Shown one piece after another: positions 1 through 9,954 of a DNA stretch of 64,000 bases (its first letter is position 1; every line of letters starts with the position of its first letter). Below the pieces are notes generated by a model, which was given only the letters and a program-made list of their open reading frames with translations, had not been told where the DNA came from and did not search any database. The stretch is from Inhella inkyongensis. GTDB taxonomy: Bacteria; Pseudomonadota; Gammaproteobacteria; Burkholderiales; Burkholderiaceae_C. The DNA lies in assembly GCF_005952805.1 (NCBI RefSeq), contig NZ_CP040709.1:1364001-1428000 (forward strand). Direction: 5' to 3'. A program made the position numbers and the translations under genes.

Positions 1-179
1 CCGATCCAACCTGCCACCTTCAATTTGGCACCCATATGCGCCTCTCTCTTCTCAGCTGCAGCCCTTTGGGCCGCGAAATCCAAGGCCCGCAGGCCCGTGT
101 CAAATCAGTATAGGCAGGGCATGAAGCCGCACGCTGGCATCAGCACCCGGGTCGCCCTGCAATTGCGCCGACTTGTGCC

Positions 180-1268
180 CTATGCACGCGCCGATTCTGG
201 GGCGGGCGGTGCTGCCGTGGCGAAGGTCACCACATGGTCAGCCTGTGCACGAATGCCGATCCACTCGCCGACATGGTGGTCGTGGTGCGAGGGCACGGCG
301 GCGATCAGGCGGGTGCCGTCGGTCAGTTGCAGGGTGTAGAGGAACTCGGCGCCGCGGAAGACCTTGTGCTCGATGCGCGCCTGCGTCGGGGCGTGGTCGT
401 CGTGCACCACATCGTCGGCGCGCAGCAGCACCTCGCAGTGGCCGCCGGGGTAGGCGCCGGGCAGCGGGCAGTCCTGGGCGTTCTCCAGCAGGCCCAGGGC
501 GGTGCGCACCTGGTTGCCCTCCAGCGTGCCGGGTACGAACACGCCGTGGCCGATGAAGCCCGCCACAAAGCGCGTGGCCGGTCGGTGGTAAACGGTGTAG
601 GCCTCGTCCCACTGCTCCAGCCGGCCTTGATGGATGACGCCCACGCGGTCGCCGATGGCGAAGGCCTCGGCCTGGTCGTGGGTGACGAAGAGCGCCGTGG
701 TCTGGGCGGCTTTCAGAATGGCGCGCAGGTCTTGCGAGAGGGACTCGCGCAGGTCCACGTCCAGGCTGGAAAAGGGCTCGTCCAGCAGCAGCAGCTGCGG
801 GGCAGGCGCCAACGCCCGGGCCAGGGCCACGCGCTGTTGCTGGCCGCCGGAGAGCTGGTGCGGCATGCGCTTGGCGGCATGGCCCAGGCCCACCAGACTC
901 AGCATCTCCTCCACGCGCGCCTTGCGCTCGTTCGGTGCCAGGTGGCGCAAACCAAAGGCCACATTGGCCTGCACGCTCAGGTGCGGAAAGAGGGCGAAGT
1001 CCTGGAACACCAAGCCGACGCGGCGCGACTCCGGGGCCAGGTGCTGCTCCGCAGCGGCGTCGGCCAGGGCTTCGCCCTGCAGGCGGATGCGACCCTGGTG
1101 GATGCGCTCCAGCCCGGCCACGGCGCGCAGCAGCGAGGTCTTGCCGCAGCCCGAAGGGCCGATCAATACGCCGATATCACCCTTGGCCAGGCTCAAGGTG
1201 ACGCCTTGGACGGCGTCCTGGCTGGCGCCCGCATAGCGCAGGCCCACGCTCTCGATCGAAAGAAACAT
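180..1268 (-). CDS. fbpC: Ferric-type ABC transporter ATP-binding protein (FbpC/AfuC-like)
   Basis: A 362-residue ATPase that would power uptake of iron or a similar cation through the permease encoded divergently next to it. Visible motifs are Walker A GPSGCGKTS (about residues 37-45), Q-loop Q89, signature LSGGQ (139-143), Walker B LLLLDE followed by PFSSLD, and switch His197. The C-terminal 120 residues form the TOBE-like regulatory region usual in FbpC/PotA-type ATPases. I chose the ATG giving MFLSIESVGL because the ATPase fold begins there; the upstream in-frame sequence lies over the divergent gene. The two starts are 48 bp apart around a Fur-like palindrome, suggesting iron control. 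No periplasmic FbpA-type iron-binding protein is encoded nearby. The class is firm; the iron substrate is inferred. Confidence 0.9.
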   Translation of the reverse strand: MFLSIESVGLRYAGASQDAVQGVTLSLAKGDIGVLIGPSGCGKTSLLRAVAGLERIHQGRIRLQGEALADAAAEQHLAPESRRVGLVFQDFALFPHLSVQANVAFGLRHLAPNERKARVEEMLSLVGLGHAAKRMPHQLSGGQQQRVALARALAPAPQLLLLDEPFSSLDVDLRESLSQDLRAILKAAQTTALFVTHDQAEAFAIGDRVGVIHQGRLEQWDEAYTVYHRPATRFVAGFIGHGVFVPGTLEGNQVRTALGLLENAQDCPLPGAYPGGHCEVLLRADDVVHDDHAPTQARIEHKVFRGAEFLYTLQLTDGTRLIAAVPSHHDHHVGEWIGIRAQADHVVTFATAAPPAPESARA

Positions 1269-1293
1269 CCACCTATGATGCCAGACGATGCAA

Positions 1294-1310
1294 ATGCAAA
1301 TTGTTCGCAT
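1294..1310. promoter_or_regulatory. Fur-box-like palindrome between fbpC and fbpB
   Basis: The 17-bp sequence ATGCAAATTGTTCGCAT is an imperfect palindrome (ATGC-AA...TT-GCAT). It resembles the beta/gammaproteobacterial Fur box (AATGAGAATTATTCTCATT type). It sits between the two divergent starts, 7 bp before the fbpB ATG, and could repress both genes. The match is by eye only. Confidence 0.55.
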
Positions 1311-1316
1311 GACTCG

Positions 1317-2930
1317 ATGCGTCTGATCCTTTTTCTTGCCTTGGGCCTGCTGTTGGCCCTGCCGGTGCTGACGGTTCTGGGGGCTTGGTTGGGCCTGGAC
1401 GCGGCGGCCTGGGCCCAATGGCGCCACCTGGCCAGCACGGTGCTGCCCGGCTATGCGGTGGAGTCTGGTTTGTTGGCGCTGGGGGTGACCGGCGGCACGC
1501 TGTTGCTGGGCGGTGGGGCGGCCGCCTTGGTCAGCCTGTTCGAGTTTCGTGGGCGCCGCTTTTGGGACTTGGCCCTGCTGCTGCCGATGGCGATGCCCGC
1601 CTATGTGGCGGCTTACGCCTACACCGATGCGCTGCAGCCCAGTGGTGCCTTGCAAACGGCGCTGCGCGCGCAATGGGGGTTGCAGGGCGCCCTGTGGGGC
1701 GAGGTGCGCAGCCTGCCCGGGGCCATGCTGCTGTTCACGGCCTGCCTCTATCCCTATGTCTACCTGCTGACCCGCACGGCTTTGAGCGAACGCGCGGCGC
1801 CCCTGATGGAGGCGGCGCGGTTGCTGGGCGCGGGTCTCACCCGGCGCATGTTGGCGGTGGCCTTGCCGCTGGCGCGCCCGGCCCTGGTGGCGGGCGTGGC
1901 CCTGGCCTTGATGGAGACCCTGGCTGACTACGGCGTGGGAAGTTACTTCGGGCTGAACACCCTGACGACCGGGATCTACAAGGCCTGGCTGGTCAATGGG
2001 GACCGGCTGGGCGCTGCCCAACTGGCCTCCATGCTGTTGATCGTGGTGAGCCTGTGCCTGATGCTGGAGCGCCGCGCGCAGGCGCAGATGCGCTTTGCGT
2101 CCAGCCGCGCGCAGTCCGCCACCGATAGCCAAACCCAGGTGCTGCGCGGCCGCTGGGCTTGGCTGGCCAATGCGCTATGCGCGTTGCCGGTCAGCCTGGG
2201 ATTTTTCATTCCCGTGGCCTGGCTGCTGCGCATGGCCTGGCTGGACGCACGCTATAGCGAGCAGGCTTGGCCCTGGGAGCGTTTCCTGAATTGGGCGGGC
2301 GGCAGTCTGAAGCTGGCCGCGCTGGCGGCGCTGCTGACCGTGATGCTGGCATTGGTGCTGGCGCTGACCCAGCGCCTGCAGCGCGGTCAGTCGTTGTGGC
2401 GCCGCCGGCTCACCGATGCCGTGATGCGCCTGGTGGGCTTGGGCTATGCCGTGCCGGGCGCCGTCATTGCCATCGGGCTTTTGTTGCCGCTGGCTTGGGT
2501 GCAGACGGTGTGGCCGGGCGCGGTGGGTTGGATGACGGGCACTGTGCTGGGCCTGCTTTGGGCCTACACGGTGCGCTTCGGCGGCGTGGCCCTGCAGTCC
2601 ATCGAGGCCGGCTATGCACGCATCCCCACCAGCCTGGACGAAAGCGCACGGATGCTCGGCGCCTCCAACTGGCGCCTCGGCCTTGAAGTGCATGCGCCCT
2701 TGCTGACCCGCGCCACCTTGGCCGCGGCGCTGCTGGTGTTCGTGGACGTGATGAAGGAGTTGCCGGCAACTCTGGTGCTGCGCCCCTTTGACAGCGACAC
2801 CCTGGCAGTGGTGGCCTATCAGCTGGCGCGTGACGAGCGCCTGGCCGAGGCCGCATTGCCCGCATTGGCCATCGTGGCCGTGGGTCTGGCGCCGGTGGCC
2901 TTGCTGTGGCGCTCGATGAAGCTGAAGTAG
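1317..2930 (+). CDS. fbpB: Ferric-type ABC transporter permease (FbpB-like)
   Basis: A 537-residue inner-membrane permease of the FbpB/AfuB type, in which two permease domains are fused in one chain. Hydrophobic helices run through both halves. Each half carries an EAA-type loop that contacts the ATPase: EAARLLGAGL in the first and ESARMLGASN in the second. The start giving MRLILFLALG begins directly with the first membrane helix; an ATG about 14 codons upstream would run through the Fur-like palindrome. It partners the divergent ATPase at 180-1268. Downstream come two tRNA genes on the other strand, not a binding protein, so the substrate-capturing component must lie elsewhere. Confidence 0.9.
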   Translation: MRLILFLALGLLLALPVLTVLGAWLGLDAAAWAQWRHLASTVLPGYAVESGLLALGVTGGTLLLGGGAAALVSLFEFRGRRFWDLALLLPMAMPAYVAAYAYTDALQPSGALQTALRAQWGLQGALWGEVRSLPGAMLLFTACLYPYVYLLTRTALSERAAPLMEAARLLGAGLTRRMLAVALPLARPALVAGVALALMETLADYGVGSYFGLNTLTTGIYKAWLVNGDRLGAAQLASMLLIVVSLCLMLERRAQAQMRFASSRAQSATDSQTQVLRGRWAWLANALCALPVSLGFFIPVAWLLRMAWLDARYSEQAWPWERFLNWAGGSLKLAALAALLTVMLALVLALTQRLQRGQSLWRRRLTDAVMRLVGLGYAVPGAVIAIGLLLPLAWVQTVWPGAVGWMTGTVLGLLWAYTVRFGGVALQSIEAGYARIPTSLDESARMLGASNWRLGLEVHAPLLTRATLAAALLVFVDVMKELPATLVLRPFDSDTLAVVAYQLARDERLAEAALPALAIVAVGLAPVALLWRSMKLK

Positions 2931-2946
2931 GCTGGCCGTGGAGGGC

Positions 2947-3021
2947 TGGCCCCGCCAGTAGGAATCGAACCTACATCTGACCCTTAGGAGGGGCCCGTTC
3001 TATCCATTGAACTATGGCGAG
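2947..3021 (-). tRNA. tRNA-Arg (anticodon CCU)
   Basis: Read on the minus strand this folds into a full cloverleaf: acceptor CTCGCCA with TGGCGGG, D stem GTTC/GAAC, anticodon stem GGCCC/GGGTC with loop CTCCTAA, and T arm GTAGG-TTCGATT-CCTAC. The anticodon is CCT. The 3' CCA is encoded. It lies downstream of tRNA-Thr with a terminator hairpin between them. Confidence 0.95.
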
Positions 3022-3037
3022 TGAGGCCAAAAGCACC

Positions 3038-3060
3038 AAAGCCCGGCAGGACCGGGCTTT
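3038..3060 (-). terminator. Terminator between tRNA-Thr and tRNA-Arg
   Basis: Inverted repeat AAAGCCCGG / CCGGGCTTT around a 5-nt loop. It follows the 3' end of tRNA-Thr in its direction of reading. The symmetric A/T flanks could let it work on either strand. Confidence 0.75.
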
Positions 3061-3069
3061 GTTGTTCTG

Positions 3070-3145
3070 TGGTGCCGGCAAGAGGAGTCGAACCCCCGAC
3101 CTTCGCATTACGAATGCGCTGCTCTACCAACTGAGCTATGCCGGC
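3070..3145 (-). tRNA. tRNA-Thr (anticodon CGU)
   Basis: Minus-strand cloverleaf with acceptor GCCGGCA/TGCCGGC, D arm GCTC-AGTTGGTA-GAGC, anticodon loop TTCGTAA (anticodon CGT), and T arm GGGGG-TTCGACT-CCTCT. The 3' CCA is encoded. A TATAAT box lies about 18 bp upstream. Confidence 0.96.
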
Positions 3146-3162
3146 ACGCGGTGAAGCCCGCC

Positions 3163-3168
3163 ATTATA
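3163..3168 (-). promoter_or_regulatory. -10 box of the tRNA-Thr promoter
   Basis: A perfect TATAAT on the minus strand lies upstream of tRNA-Thr and is followed by a GC-rich discriminator (GGCGGGC) typical of stringently controlled tRNA promoters. The -35 region is weak. Confidence 0.6.
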
Positions 3169-3299
3169 GGCAGAAAATTCCAGTTGAAATTTGGCTGTGC
3201 TGAATGGCGCTGGGGGGCGCGTTCATTCTGGTCTTGTCGGCGATGCTCGGCGCCCCAGCAGCTTTGGAGCCGGCTGGGAATGAGGCAGCGGCGGCGGGC

Positions 3300-4010
3300 T
3301 CAGCCAGATTTTGGCTTGCGCAGCTCATACATCATGCAGCCGTAGTCCGCCAAGGGCATCAGGCCCAGCGCCTGCCGATTGCGTTCGACCTCCGCGAGGT
3401 TTTCGATCTGCTGCAATTGCTCGTTCACCCCAGAGCCCCAATCGAACTGGGTTCCAAAGGCCTGTGCGCCGCCGCGCTTCTTGAGGACGCGGTCCGTCAG
3501 TCTGGCCAACTCAGTGGCACCGAATTCCCCAACTGCGTGGTGACGCTGGAACTCGCCCAGGGCCTGGCGTTGGAATTCGGGGTGCTGGTCGGCGTGTTGC
3601 ACCAGCAGCCAGGTCAGTTGCAGCCCGTATTCGCCAACCTGGCTGGCCGTGGGGAAGCCGCTCGTGTTGATGACTTTCATCAGCCAACGCAGGTTCTTGG
3701 CGTCCACGGAGGCCAAGGCCTGCGCGTCTCGCTCGGCGAAGCCGCTGGCGAGCAAGCGGCGGCGGGCGTTCTGATCGAGTTCGACCCGAGCCTCCAGTTC
3801 CTTGAGAAGCTCTGGATGGCTCAGTGATCGCGCTTGGTCGCGCCGTTTCATGGCGGGAAGCTGTTGCGCCTGGTTGGCCTGTAGCCAAGCCGAAGCGCCG
3901 GGGCAGCGCTCCTTCCAGGGCGCAGCCTCGTCGCTGTCTTCATGGGCCCGCGCTGTGGACGCGAGGGCCGCCAGAAAGATGGCCAGCCAGGGGCCCAGCC
4001 TGCCGCGCAT
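3300..4010 (-). CDS. Secreted DUF6624-like protein
   Basis: A 236-residue protein with a clear signal peptide ([22 protein letters not shown]), so probably periplasmic. The middle part, with VGEYGLQLTWLLVQHADQHPEFQ, resembles the DUF6624 family, whose function is unknown. Its ATG overlaps the stop codon of fbp (ATGA), so it is translated as the last gene of a pepN-fbp run. No catalytic residues can be assigned. The family call rests on the tryptophan/HAD-rich core and is moderate. Confidence 0.75.
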   Translation of the reverse strand: MRGRLGPWLAIFLAALASTARAHEDSDEAAPWKERCPGASAWLQANQAQQLPAMKRRDQARSLSHPELLKELEARVELDQNARRRLLASGFAERDAQALASVDAKNLRWLMKVINTSGFPTASQVGEYGLQLTWLLVQHADQHPEFQRQALGEFQRHHAVGEFGATELARLTDRVLKKRGGAQAFGTQFDWGSGVNEQLQQIENLAEVERNRQALGLMPLADYGCMMYELRKPKSG

Positions 4011-5026
4011 CAGCCTTCAGCGCCTTCCTGGTGATATCGAGTTACTCGTTCGACCTCATTCCTGGAGCCCAGCACCACGGCCACGCGTTCGTGCAGCTTG
4101 GTCGGGGTGATGTCCAGGATGCGCTGGCGGCCATTGGTGGCCAGGCCGCCGGCCTGCTCGACGATGAAGCCCATGGGGTTGGCTTCGTACATCAAGCGCA
4201 GCTTGCCGGCCTTGCCCGGTTCGCGCGCGTCCCAGGGGTACATGAAGATGCCCCCTCTGCAAAGGATGCGGTGAACGTCCGCCACCATGGAGGCGATCCA
4301 GCGCATGTTGAAGTCCTTCTCGCGCGGGCCCGTGGTGCCGGCCAAGCATTCGTCGATATAGCGCGTCACGGGCGGTGCCCAGTGGCGCTTGTTCGACATA
4401 TTGATCGCGAACTCTTTGGTGTCGGAGGGGATCTTCACGTCCTTCTCGGTCAGCACCCAGGAGCCCATCTCGCGGTCCAGGGTGAACATGGCCACGCCGT
4501 CGCCCAGGGTCAGCACCAGGGTCACCTGTGGCCCATAGATGCAATAGCCGGCCGCGGCCTGCTGCTTGCCGGGTTGCAGGAAGTCCTCCTCGCTGACGCC
4601 GCGGTGGTTGTTGACCTTGCGCAGCACCGAGAAGATGGTGCCGATGCTGACGTTGACGTCGATGTTGCTGCTGCCATCCAGGGGATCGAACAGCAGCAGG
4701 TATTCACCTTGCGGGAAGCGGTTGGGCACGACGTGGATGGAGTCCATTTCCTCAGACGCCATGGCGGCCAGGTGGCCGCCCCACTCATTGGCTTCGATCA
4801 GCACCTCGTTGGCGATGATGTCCAGCTTCTTCTGCACTTCGCCCTGGACGTTTTCGCTGTGCGCGCTGCCCAGCACATCGCCGAGGGCCCCCTTGTTGAC
4901 GCTGATGGCAATGCGCTTGCAGGCGCGGGCCACCACCTCGATCAACAGACGCAGCTGCGGCGGGATATTGCCGTTGGCGCGCTGCTGCTCAACGAGGTAT
5001 TGGGTCAGGCTGACGCGGGCGCTCAT
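4010..5026 (-). CDS. fbp: Fructose-1,6-bisphosphatase, class I
   Basis: A 338-residue cytosolic enzyme removing the 1-phosphate of fructose 1,6-bisphosphate in gluconeogenesis. It matches class I FBPase throughout: N-terminal [10 protein letters not shown], the metal-binding segment [21 protein letters not shown], and the C-terminal substrate region with [16 protein letters not shown]. Length is normal for the family (about 330-340). Its start overlaps the pepN stop and its stop overlaps the next gene's start, so the three are probably co-translated. Confidence 0.97.
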   Translation of the reverse strand: MSARVSLTQYLVEQQRANGNIPPQLRLLIEVVARACKRIAISVNKGALGDVLGSAHSENVQGEVQKKLDIIANEVLIEANEWGGHLAAMASEEMDSIHVVPNRFPQGEYLLLFDPLDGSSNIDVNVSIGTIFSVLRKVNNHRGVSEEDFLQPGKQQAAAGYCIYGPQVTLVLTLGDGVAMFTLDREMGSWVLTEKDVKIPSDTKEFAINMSNKRHWAPPVTRYIDECLAGTTGPREKDFNMRWIASMVADVHRILCRGGIFMYPWDAREPGKAGKLRLMYEANPMGFIVEQAGGLATNGRQRILDITPTKLHERVAVVLGSRNEVERVTRYHQEGAEG

Positions 5027-7686
5027 TTCGACGCTCCTTCCAGGGCTTTGGTGACGATCTCACGCACGTCATTGCTCAGACTGCTGCGCTCGGCCAGGCG
5101 CTGCAACGCCACCTGGGCAGCACCGCGATAGGGCTCGGCCAGGGTGGTCCAGCGATCCATGGCGCGCGCCAGGCGGGCGGCCAGTTGCGGGTTGATGGCG
5201 TCCATGGCGGCCACCTGCTCGGCCCACAGCACATAGCCGCCGGCATCGGCGCGGTGGAAGGCGCCCGGGTTCATATTGCACAACTGGACCAGCAGGCTGC
5301 GGGCGCGGTTGGGGTTCTTCAGCGTGAAGCCGGGGTGTTGCAGCAGCTTCTTGGCGCGCTCGAATACCTTGCCGTCGCGCTCGGGGGCGCGGGCCTGCAG
5401 CATGAACCACTTGTCCACCACCAGGGCCTCATGGGCGAACTGTTGGTGGAAGTGGCTCAGGGCGGCGTCGGCCAGGCCGGCGTGGGCGTTGACCAGGGCA
5501 GCCAGGGCGCCGAAGCGCTCGGTCATGTTGTTGGCGTCCTTGACCTGCTGGTAGGCGCGGCCCGGCCACACCGGCTCGCCGGTGCGGGTGGATTCGCGCA
5601 CCAGCATCGCCAGGGCCAGATTGGCCAGTGCGCGGCGGCCGGCGTCTTCGGCCACTGGGCGGTAGCCGCCCTTGACTTGATGGGCCTCAAAGGCCCACTC
5701 CCAATCGCCGCGCAGGGCCTGCGCGAGCTGGTCCCAGGCGGCCTCGACCGAGGCGTGGATGGCCTGTGGATCCACCACTTCCAGCTGTTCGGCGATGTAG
5801 GCGGCGTCGGGCAGGCGCAGGGCCTCGGCCTTGAAGGCGGCATCCAGCTGCGGGTGACGCAGCACGGCGCGCATGGCCTCCAGGTAGGCGTGGTCCAGTT
5901 GCAGCGCATGGCCCCCCTGCACGGCGCGCAGGATGCGCTTCAGCCCAAGGCGCTGGCTGGCTTCCCAGCGGTTGAAGGCGTCGCTGTCAAAGCGCAGCAG
6001 GGTCAGCAACTCGGGGTCCGAGAGCCCGTCTTCCAGCAGCACCGGCGCCGAGAAACCGCGCAACAGCGAGGGCGTGGGGTCCACCAGCACATTGATGAAG
6101 GTGAAGGTCTGCTCGGCCTTCTCCAGCAGCAGCACGGTCTCGGTGCCGCGGGCCTCGATGTCGCCTTCGAGCTGCAGCGGCAAGGCCTGACCCTCATGGC
6201 CCACCAGGCCCATGCGCACCGGGATGAGTTGGGGCTCGGTGGCCTTGCCATTGCGCTGGCTCAGCACCAGGGTGTAGCGGTGCGCGGCGGCGTCGTATTC
6301 ACCCCGGGCGCTGATATGGGGCGTGCCGGGCTGGCTGTACCAGCGCTTGAACTGTTCCAGGCGGGTGGACAAGGGTGAGTCGGGGTTGGCGTCGGCCATG
6401 GCGGCGGCAAAGTCGTCGCAGGTCACGGCCTGGCCGTCATGGCGCTGGAAGTACAGGGCCATGCCTTTGGCAAAGCCCTCGCGGCCCAGCAGAGTCTGGT
6501 ACATGCCCACCACCTCAGCGCCCTTTTCATAGACGGTGGCGGTGTAGAAGTTATTGATCTCGGTGTAGCTGTCGGGGCGCACCGAGTGGGCCATGGAGCC
6601 GGCGTCCTCGGGGAACTGGATGGCGCGCAGATTGCGCACCTGCTGGATGCGCTGCACCGCGCGGGCGGAGTCCGAGCCCGCCATGTCCATCGAGAACTCG
6701 CGGTCCCGGAAGACGGTCAGGCCTTCCTTCAGCGAGAGCTGGAACCAGTCGCGGCAGGTGACCCGGTTGCCGGTCCAGTTGTGGAAGTACTCGTGCGCGA
6801 CGATGGCCTCGATGCGCTGGAAGTCGGCGTCCGTCGCCGTGGCCGGGCTGGCCAGCAGGGCGCTGGTGTTGAAGATGTTCAGGCCCTTGTTCTCCATCGC
6901 GCCCATGTTGAAGTCGGACACGCCGACCACCATGAAGCGCTCCAGATCCAGTGGCAGGTTGAAGCGCGCCTCGTCCCAGATGATGGAAGCGATCAGCGAG
7001 TTCATCGCGTGCTCGGTCTTGTCCAGATCACCGCGGCGCACAAAGACCTGCAGCAGGTGTTCCTTGCCCGAGCGGGTGGTGATGCGCTGCTCGCGCGCGA
7101 CCAGGTCGCCAGCCACCACGGCAAACAGATAGCTGGGCTTGGGGAAGGGGTCGTGCCACTTGGCGAAGTGTTTGCCGCCATCCAGATCGCCCTGCTCCAG
7201 CAGATTGCCGTTGGCCAGCAGGATGGGGTACTTGGCCTTGTCCGCCCGCAGGGTCACGGTGTAGACCGCCATCACATCGGGGCGATCCAGGAAGTAGGTG
7301 ATGCGGCGGAAGCCCTCGGCTTCGCACTGCGTGAAGAAGCTGCCGCCCGAGGTGTAGAGGCCTGAGAGCGCCGTGTTCTTCTCGGGGGCGCAGGTGTTGC
7401 GCAGGGTCAGTTCGAAGTCGCGGTCCGGCGCTTCGATGATGAGTTCGTGGCCTTCCTGGCGGAAGCTCACCGGTTCGCCGTCGATCAGCACGCGCAGCGG
7501 CGTCAGCTCCTCGCCCAGCAGCACCAAGGGGCCGTGGGCTTGCGCCGGGTTGCGCTTGACCGCGTGCTTGGCGGTGATCAGGGTCTTGGCGGGGTCCAGA
7601 TCAAAGGTCAGATCGACCGTGGCGATCCAGAACGCGGGCGCCTGGTAGTCCAGGCGGTGGATGACTTGGGCTTGGCCTTCACGCAT
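5023..7686 (-). CDS. pepN: Aminopeptidase N (M1 zinc metallopeptidase)
   Basis: An 887-residue cytosolic aminopeptidase removing N-terminal residues from peptides. Hallmarks are the exopeptidase motif GAMEN, the zinc site HEYFH followed by the distal glutamate in [11 protein letters not shown], and the N-terminal substrate-pocket region. Length matches E. coli PepN (870). I chose the ATG giving [10 protein letters not shown], preceded by AAGGA; an upstream TTG eight codons earlier lacks a ribosome site. It leads the pepN-fbp-DUF6624 run and is separated from prfB by a terminator. Confidence 0.96.
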   Translation of the reverse strand: MREGQAQVIHRLDYQAPAFWIATVDLTFDLDPAKTLITAKHAVKRNPAQAHGPLVLLGEELTPLRVLIDGEPVSFRQEGHELIIEAPDRDFELTLRNTCAPEKNTALSGLYTSGGSFFTQCEAEGFRRITYFLDRPDVMAVYTVTLRADKAKYPILLANGNLLEQGDLDGGKHFAKWHDPFPKPSYLFAVVAGDLVAREQRITTRSGKEHLLQVFVRRGDLDKTEHAMNSLIASIIWDEARFNLPLDLERFMVVGVSDFNMGAMENKGLNIFNTSALLASPATATDADFQRIEAIVAHEYFHNWTGNRVTCRDWFQLSLKEGLTVFRDREFSMDMAGSDSARAVQRIQQVRNLRAIQFPEDAGSMAHSVRPDSYTEINNFYTATVYEKGAEVVGMYQTLLGREGFAKGMALYFQRHDGQAVTCDDFAAAMADANPDSPLSTRLEQFKRWYSQPGTPHISARGEYDAAAHRYTLVLSQRNGKATEPQLIPVRMGLVGHEGQALPLQLEGDIEARGTETVLLLEKAEQTFTFINVLVDPTPSLLRGFSAPVLLEDGLSDPELLTLLRFDSDAFNRWEASQRLGLKRILRAVQGGHALQLDHAYLEAMRAVLRHPQLDAAFKAEALRLPDAAYIAEQLEVVDPQAIHASVEAAWDQLAQALRGDWEWAFEAHQVKGGYRPVAEDAGRRALANLALAMLVRESTRTGEPVWPGRAYQQVKDANNMTERFGALAALVNAHAGLADAALSHFHQQFAHEALVVDKWFMLQARAPERDGKVFERAKKLLQHPGFTLKNPNRARSLLVQLCNMNPGAFHRADAGGYVLWAEQVAAMDAINPQLAARLARAMDRWTTLAEPYRGAAQVALQRLAERSSLSNDVREIVTKALEGASK

Positions 7687-7710
7687 AGGGTTTCCTTGGG
7701 CGAAATGCAA

Positions 7711-7732
7711 AAAGCCCGGCAGGTGCCGGGCT
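7711..7732 (-). terminator. Terminator downstream of prfB
   Basis: AGCCCGGC/GCCGGGCT hairpin with a T-run on the minus strand, just after the prfB stop and ahead of pepN. It separates the two transcription units. Confidence 0.8.
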
Positions 7733-7739
7733 GGATGGA

Positions 7740-8844
7740 TCAGACTCCCTGTTTCAGGGAGGCAGTGATGAAAAGGTCTAGGTCGCCGTCCAGCACCTTT
7801 TGGGTGTTCGAGGTCTCGACGTTGGTGCGCAGGTCCTTGATGCGGCTCTGGTCGAGCACATAGCTACGGATCTGGTGACCCCAACCGACATCGGTCTTGG
7901 TGTCTTCCAGCTTCTGCTGCTCTTCCTGGCGCTTGCGCATCTCGTGGTCGTACAGGCGCGAGCGCAGGCGCTTCCAGGCCACATCGCGGTTGCTGTGCTG
8001 GCTGCGACCGTCCTGGCACTGCACCACGATGCCGGTCGGGATGTGGGTCAGGCGCACGGCCGAGTCGGTCTTGTTGATGTGCTGACCGCCGGCGCCGCTG
8101 GCGCGGAAGGTGTCGGTGCGCACATCGGCCGGGTTGATGTCGATCTCGATCGAGTCATCAATTTCCGGGTACACGAAGAGCGAGGCGAAGCTGGTGTGGC
8201 GGCCGCCCGAGCTGTCGAACGGGCTCTTGCGGACCAGGCGGTGCACGCCGGTCTCGGTGCGCAGCAGGCCAAAGGCGTACTCGCCCTCGACCTTGATGGT
8301 GGCGCTCTTCAAGCCGGCCACATCGCCCGGGGTCTCGTCTTCCAGCGTGGCCTTGAAGCCCTTGCGCTCGCAGTACTTCAGGTACTGGCGCAGCAGCATG
8401 CCGGCCCAGTCGCAGGCTTCAGTGCCGCCGGCGCCGGCCTGGATGTCGATGAAGCAGTTGCTCGGGTCCGCCGGGTTGTTGAACATGCGGCGGAACTCGA
8501 ACTCTTCGACGGTGGCCGTCAGCTTCGCAGTCTCGCCTTCCAGCGTTTCGATGGAATCGAAATCACCTTCTTCCTTGGCCATTTCATAGAGCTCAAGGTT
8601 GTCGCCAAGGTTGGCTTCGAGGTGATTGATGGTCTCGACCACGCGGTCGAGCTCGCGCTTTTCCTTGCCCAGTTCTTGGGCCCGCTTGGGCTCGTTCCAG
8701 ACGGCAGGGTTTTCGAGGGCGGCGTTGACCTCGTTCAGTCGCAGGGCTTTGCGGTCGTAGTCAAAGATACCCCCGTAGCGCGTCGGTGCGCGCACGGAGG
8801 TCATTGATCAACGTGCCCAAGGCATTGATGCGTTCGGCGTCCAT
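7740..8844 (-). CDS. prfB: Peptide chain release factor 2 (programmed +1 frameshift)
   Basis: RF2 releases proteins at UGA and UAA. The gene is in two frames: 27 codons from the ATG at 8844 ending ...ALRGYL at an in-frame TGA (8763-8761), then +1 into [10 protein letters not shown]. The ribosome slips at CTT TGA C, with the conserved internal Shine-Dalgarno-like GGGGG just upstream. The joined product is 367 residues (E. coli 365). The GGQ peptidyl-hydrolysis motif (GAGGQHINK) and a tripeptide-like SPFDSSG region are present. Frameshifting is autoregulatory: low RF2 lets the ribosome pause at UGA and shift. Confidence 0.97.
8757..8777 (-). promoter_or_regulatory. prfB frameshift signal
   Basis: On the minus strand: Shine-Dalgarno-like CGGGGG, then TAT, the slip codon CTT, the TGA stop and a following C. 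This is the canonical RF2 autoregulatory arrangement. Confidence 0.95.
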
Positions 8845-9043
8845 GGTGTTTCCAGCAAGGTGTTTGGGCCCCGAAGGGGTTGGCGCAGCAGGGGCGCCGG
8901 GGGCCGACAGAAGGCGCGGATTCTCGCATGCCACTCCTGCGGGAAAGCCCTGCCGGGGACTTACGCGTGGATGGCGGGCTTTGTCAGAAAGCCGTAAGAC
9001 TGCACGGCGCACCATGTCCGCCATCCCAAAGAAGGGGGTGTCC

Positions 9044-9343
9044 ATGACGCTGCTCACCATCTCCATCCTGAAGCTCTTGGCCGAGATCGCGCTGATGGCG
9101 CTGCTGGGTCGCTGGTTGCTCGGACTGCTGGCCGGTCGCCAGCGCGAGCGCAATGTGTTCTACCAAATGCTGGGCATCGTCACCGCCCCGGTGCAGCGCC
9201 TGACGCGCTGGATCAGCCCGCGCCAGGTACTGGACCGCCACATCCCCCTGGCCGCGGCCGCGCTGCTGCTTTCCACCTGGGTGATTGCCACGCTGCTCAA
9301 GATCCAAACCTGTGTACAGATCGGGGTGCAGCAATGCCAATGA
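9044..9343 (+). CDS. Small two-helix membrane protein
   Basis: A 99-residue protein with hydrophobic segments at both ends (roughly residues 5-28 and 66-86) and a basic central stretch with QRERNVFYQMLGIVTAPVQRLTRWISP. I do not recognise a characterised family; the central part is faintly like YggT-type proteins. The ATG chosen is preceded by AGGGGG at good spacing; an ATG ten codons upstream is less well placed. Its stop overlaps the start of the following TPR gene, so the two are probably translated together. Confidence 0.75.
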   Translation: MTLLTISILKLLAEIALMALLGRWLLGLLAGRQRERNVFYQMLGIVTAPVQRLTRWISPRQVLDRHIPLAAAALLLSTWVIATLLKIQTCVQIGVQQCQ

Positions 9344-9891
9344 TCCTCTTGCGGGCGGCGGTCTGGCTGCTGTTGCTGCTCGGGCTGCGGGCCCTGGCCC
9401 TGCAGGTTCTGCAGACCATGCGGGCCCAGGCGCCGCAAGATGGCTTTGCCCTCGCCACCCGGGCGCACCTGCTGGCGCAAAGCTCCGCGCCCGAGGCGTT
9501 GCGGCTGGCCGCCGCCGATCTGCGCCAGCTCTGCCAACTGCAGCCCGATCAGGCCGGCGCGGCTTTCAATCTGGGCTATGTGCTGGAAAAGCTGGGCGAC
9601 TGGCCCGAGGCCGAGCGCGCCATGGCCCGTGCAGTGGCCTTGGACCCCAAGCTCGACCGCGCCTGGTACGGCCTCGGCTTGGTTCGCCTGCAGATGGGGC
9701 AGATCCCGTCTGCCATTGAGGCTTTCAAGCGCAACACCGAGCTCCAACCCCTGAGCCCCTATGGCTGGACGCAATTGGCCCGCGCGCACCATAGCCAGCA
9801 GCAGCCGCAAGAAGCGCAGCGCATCGTCGAACACCTGCGCGGCTTTGAGCCCCAAGTCGCGGCGGCGCTGGCCCAAGAGCTGCGGACCTGA
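9334..9891 (+). CDS. Membrane-anchored TPR protein
   Basis: A 185-residue protein with an N-terminal hydrophobic segment (about residues 5-26) followed by tetratricopeptide repeats. Recognisable units include AAFNLGYVLEKLGDWPEAERAMARAV and AWYGLGLVRLQMGQIPSAIEAFKR, giving two to three TPR helix pairs. Such domains are protein-interaction scaffolds. It overlaps the upstream membrane-protein gene by 10 bp. The partner is unknown. Confidence 0.8.
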   Translation: MPMILLRAAVWLLLLLGLRALALQVLQTMRAQAPQDGFALATRAHLLAQSSAPEALRLAAADLRQLCQLQPDQAGAAFNLGYVLEKLGDWPEAERAMARAVALDPKLDRAWYGLGLVRLQMGQIPSAIEAFKRNTELQPLSPYGWTQLARAHHSQQQPQEAQRIVEHLRGFEPQVAAALAQELRT

Positions 9892-9954
9892 ATCGCTTTC
9901 CCCCTGCGTCGGCTTCACGGCCGGCATTTACAACCCAGCGAAGCCGAGGAGACC

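Noticed and set aside
1269..2132. Long N-terminal extension of the ATPase frame on the minus strand
   Set aside because: It lies over fbpB in antisense and has no domain; the ATPase fold begins at the ATG at 1268.
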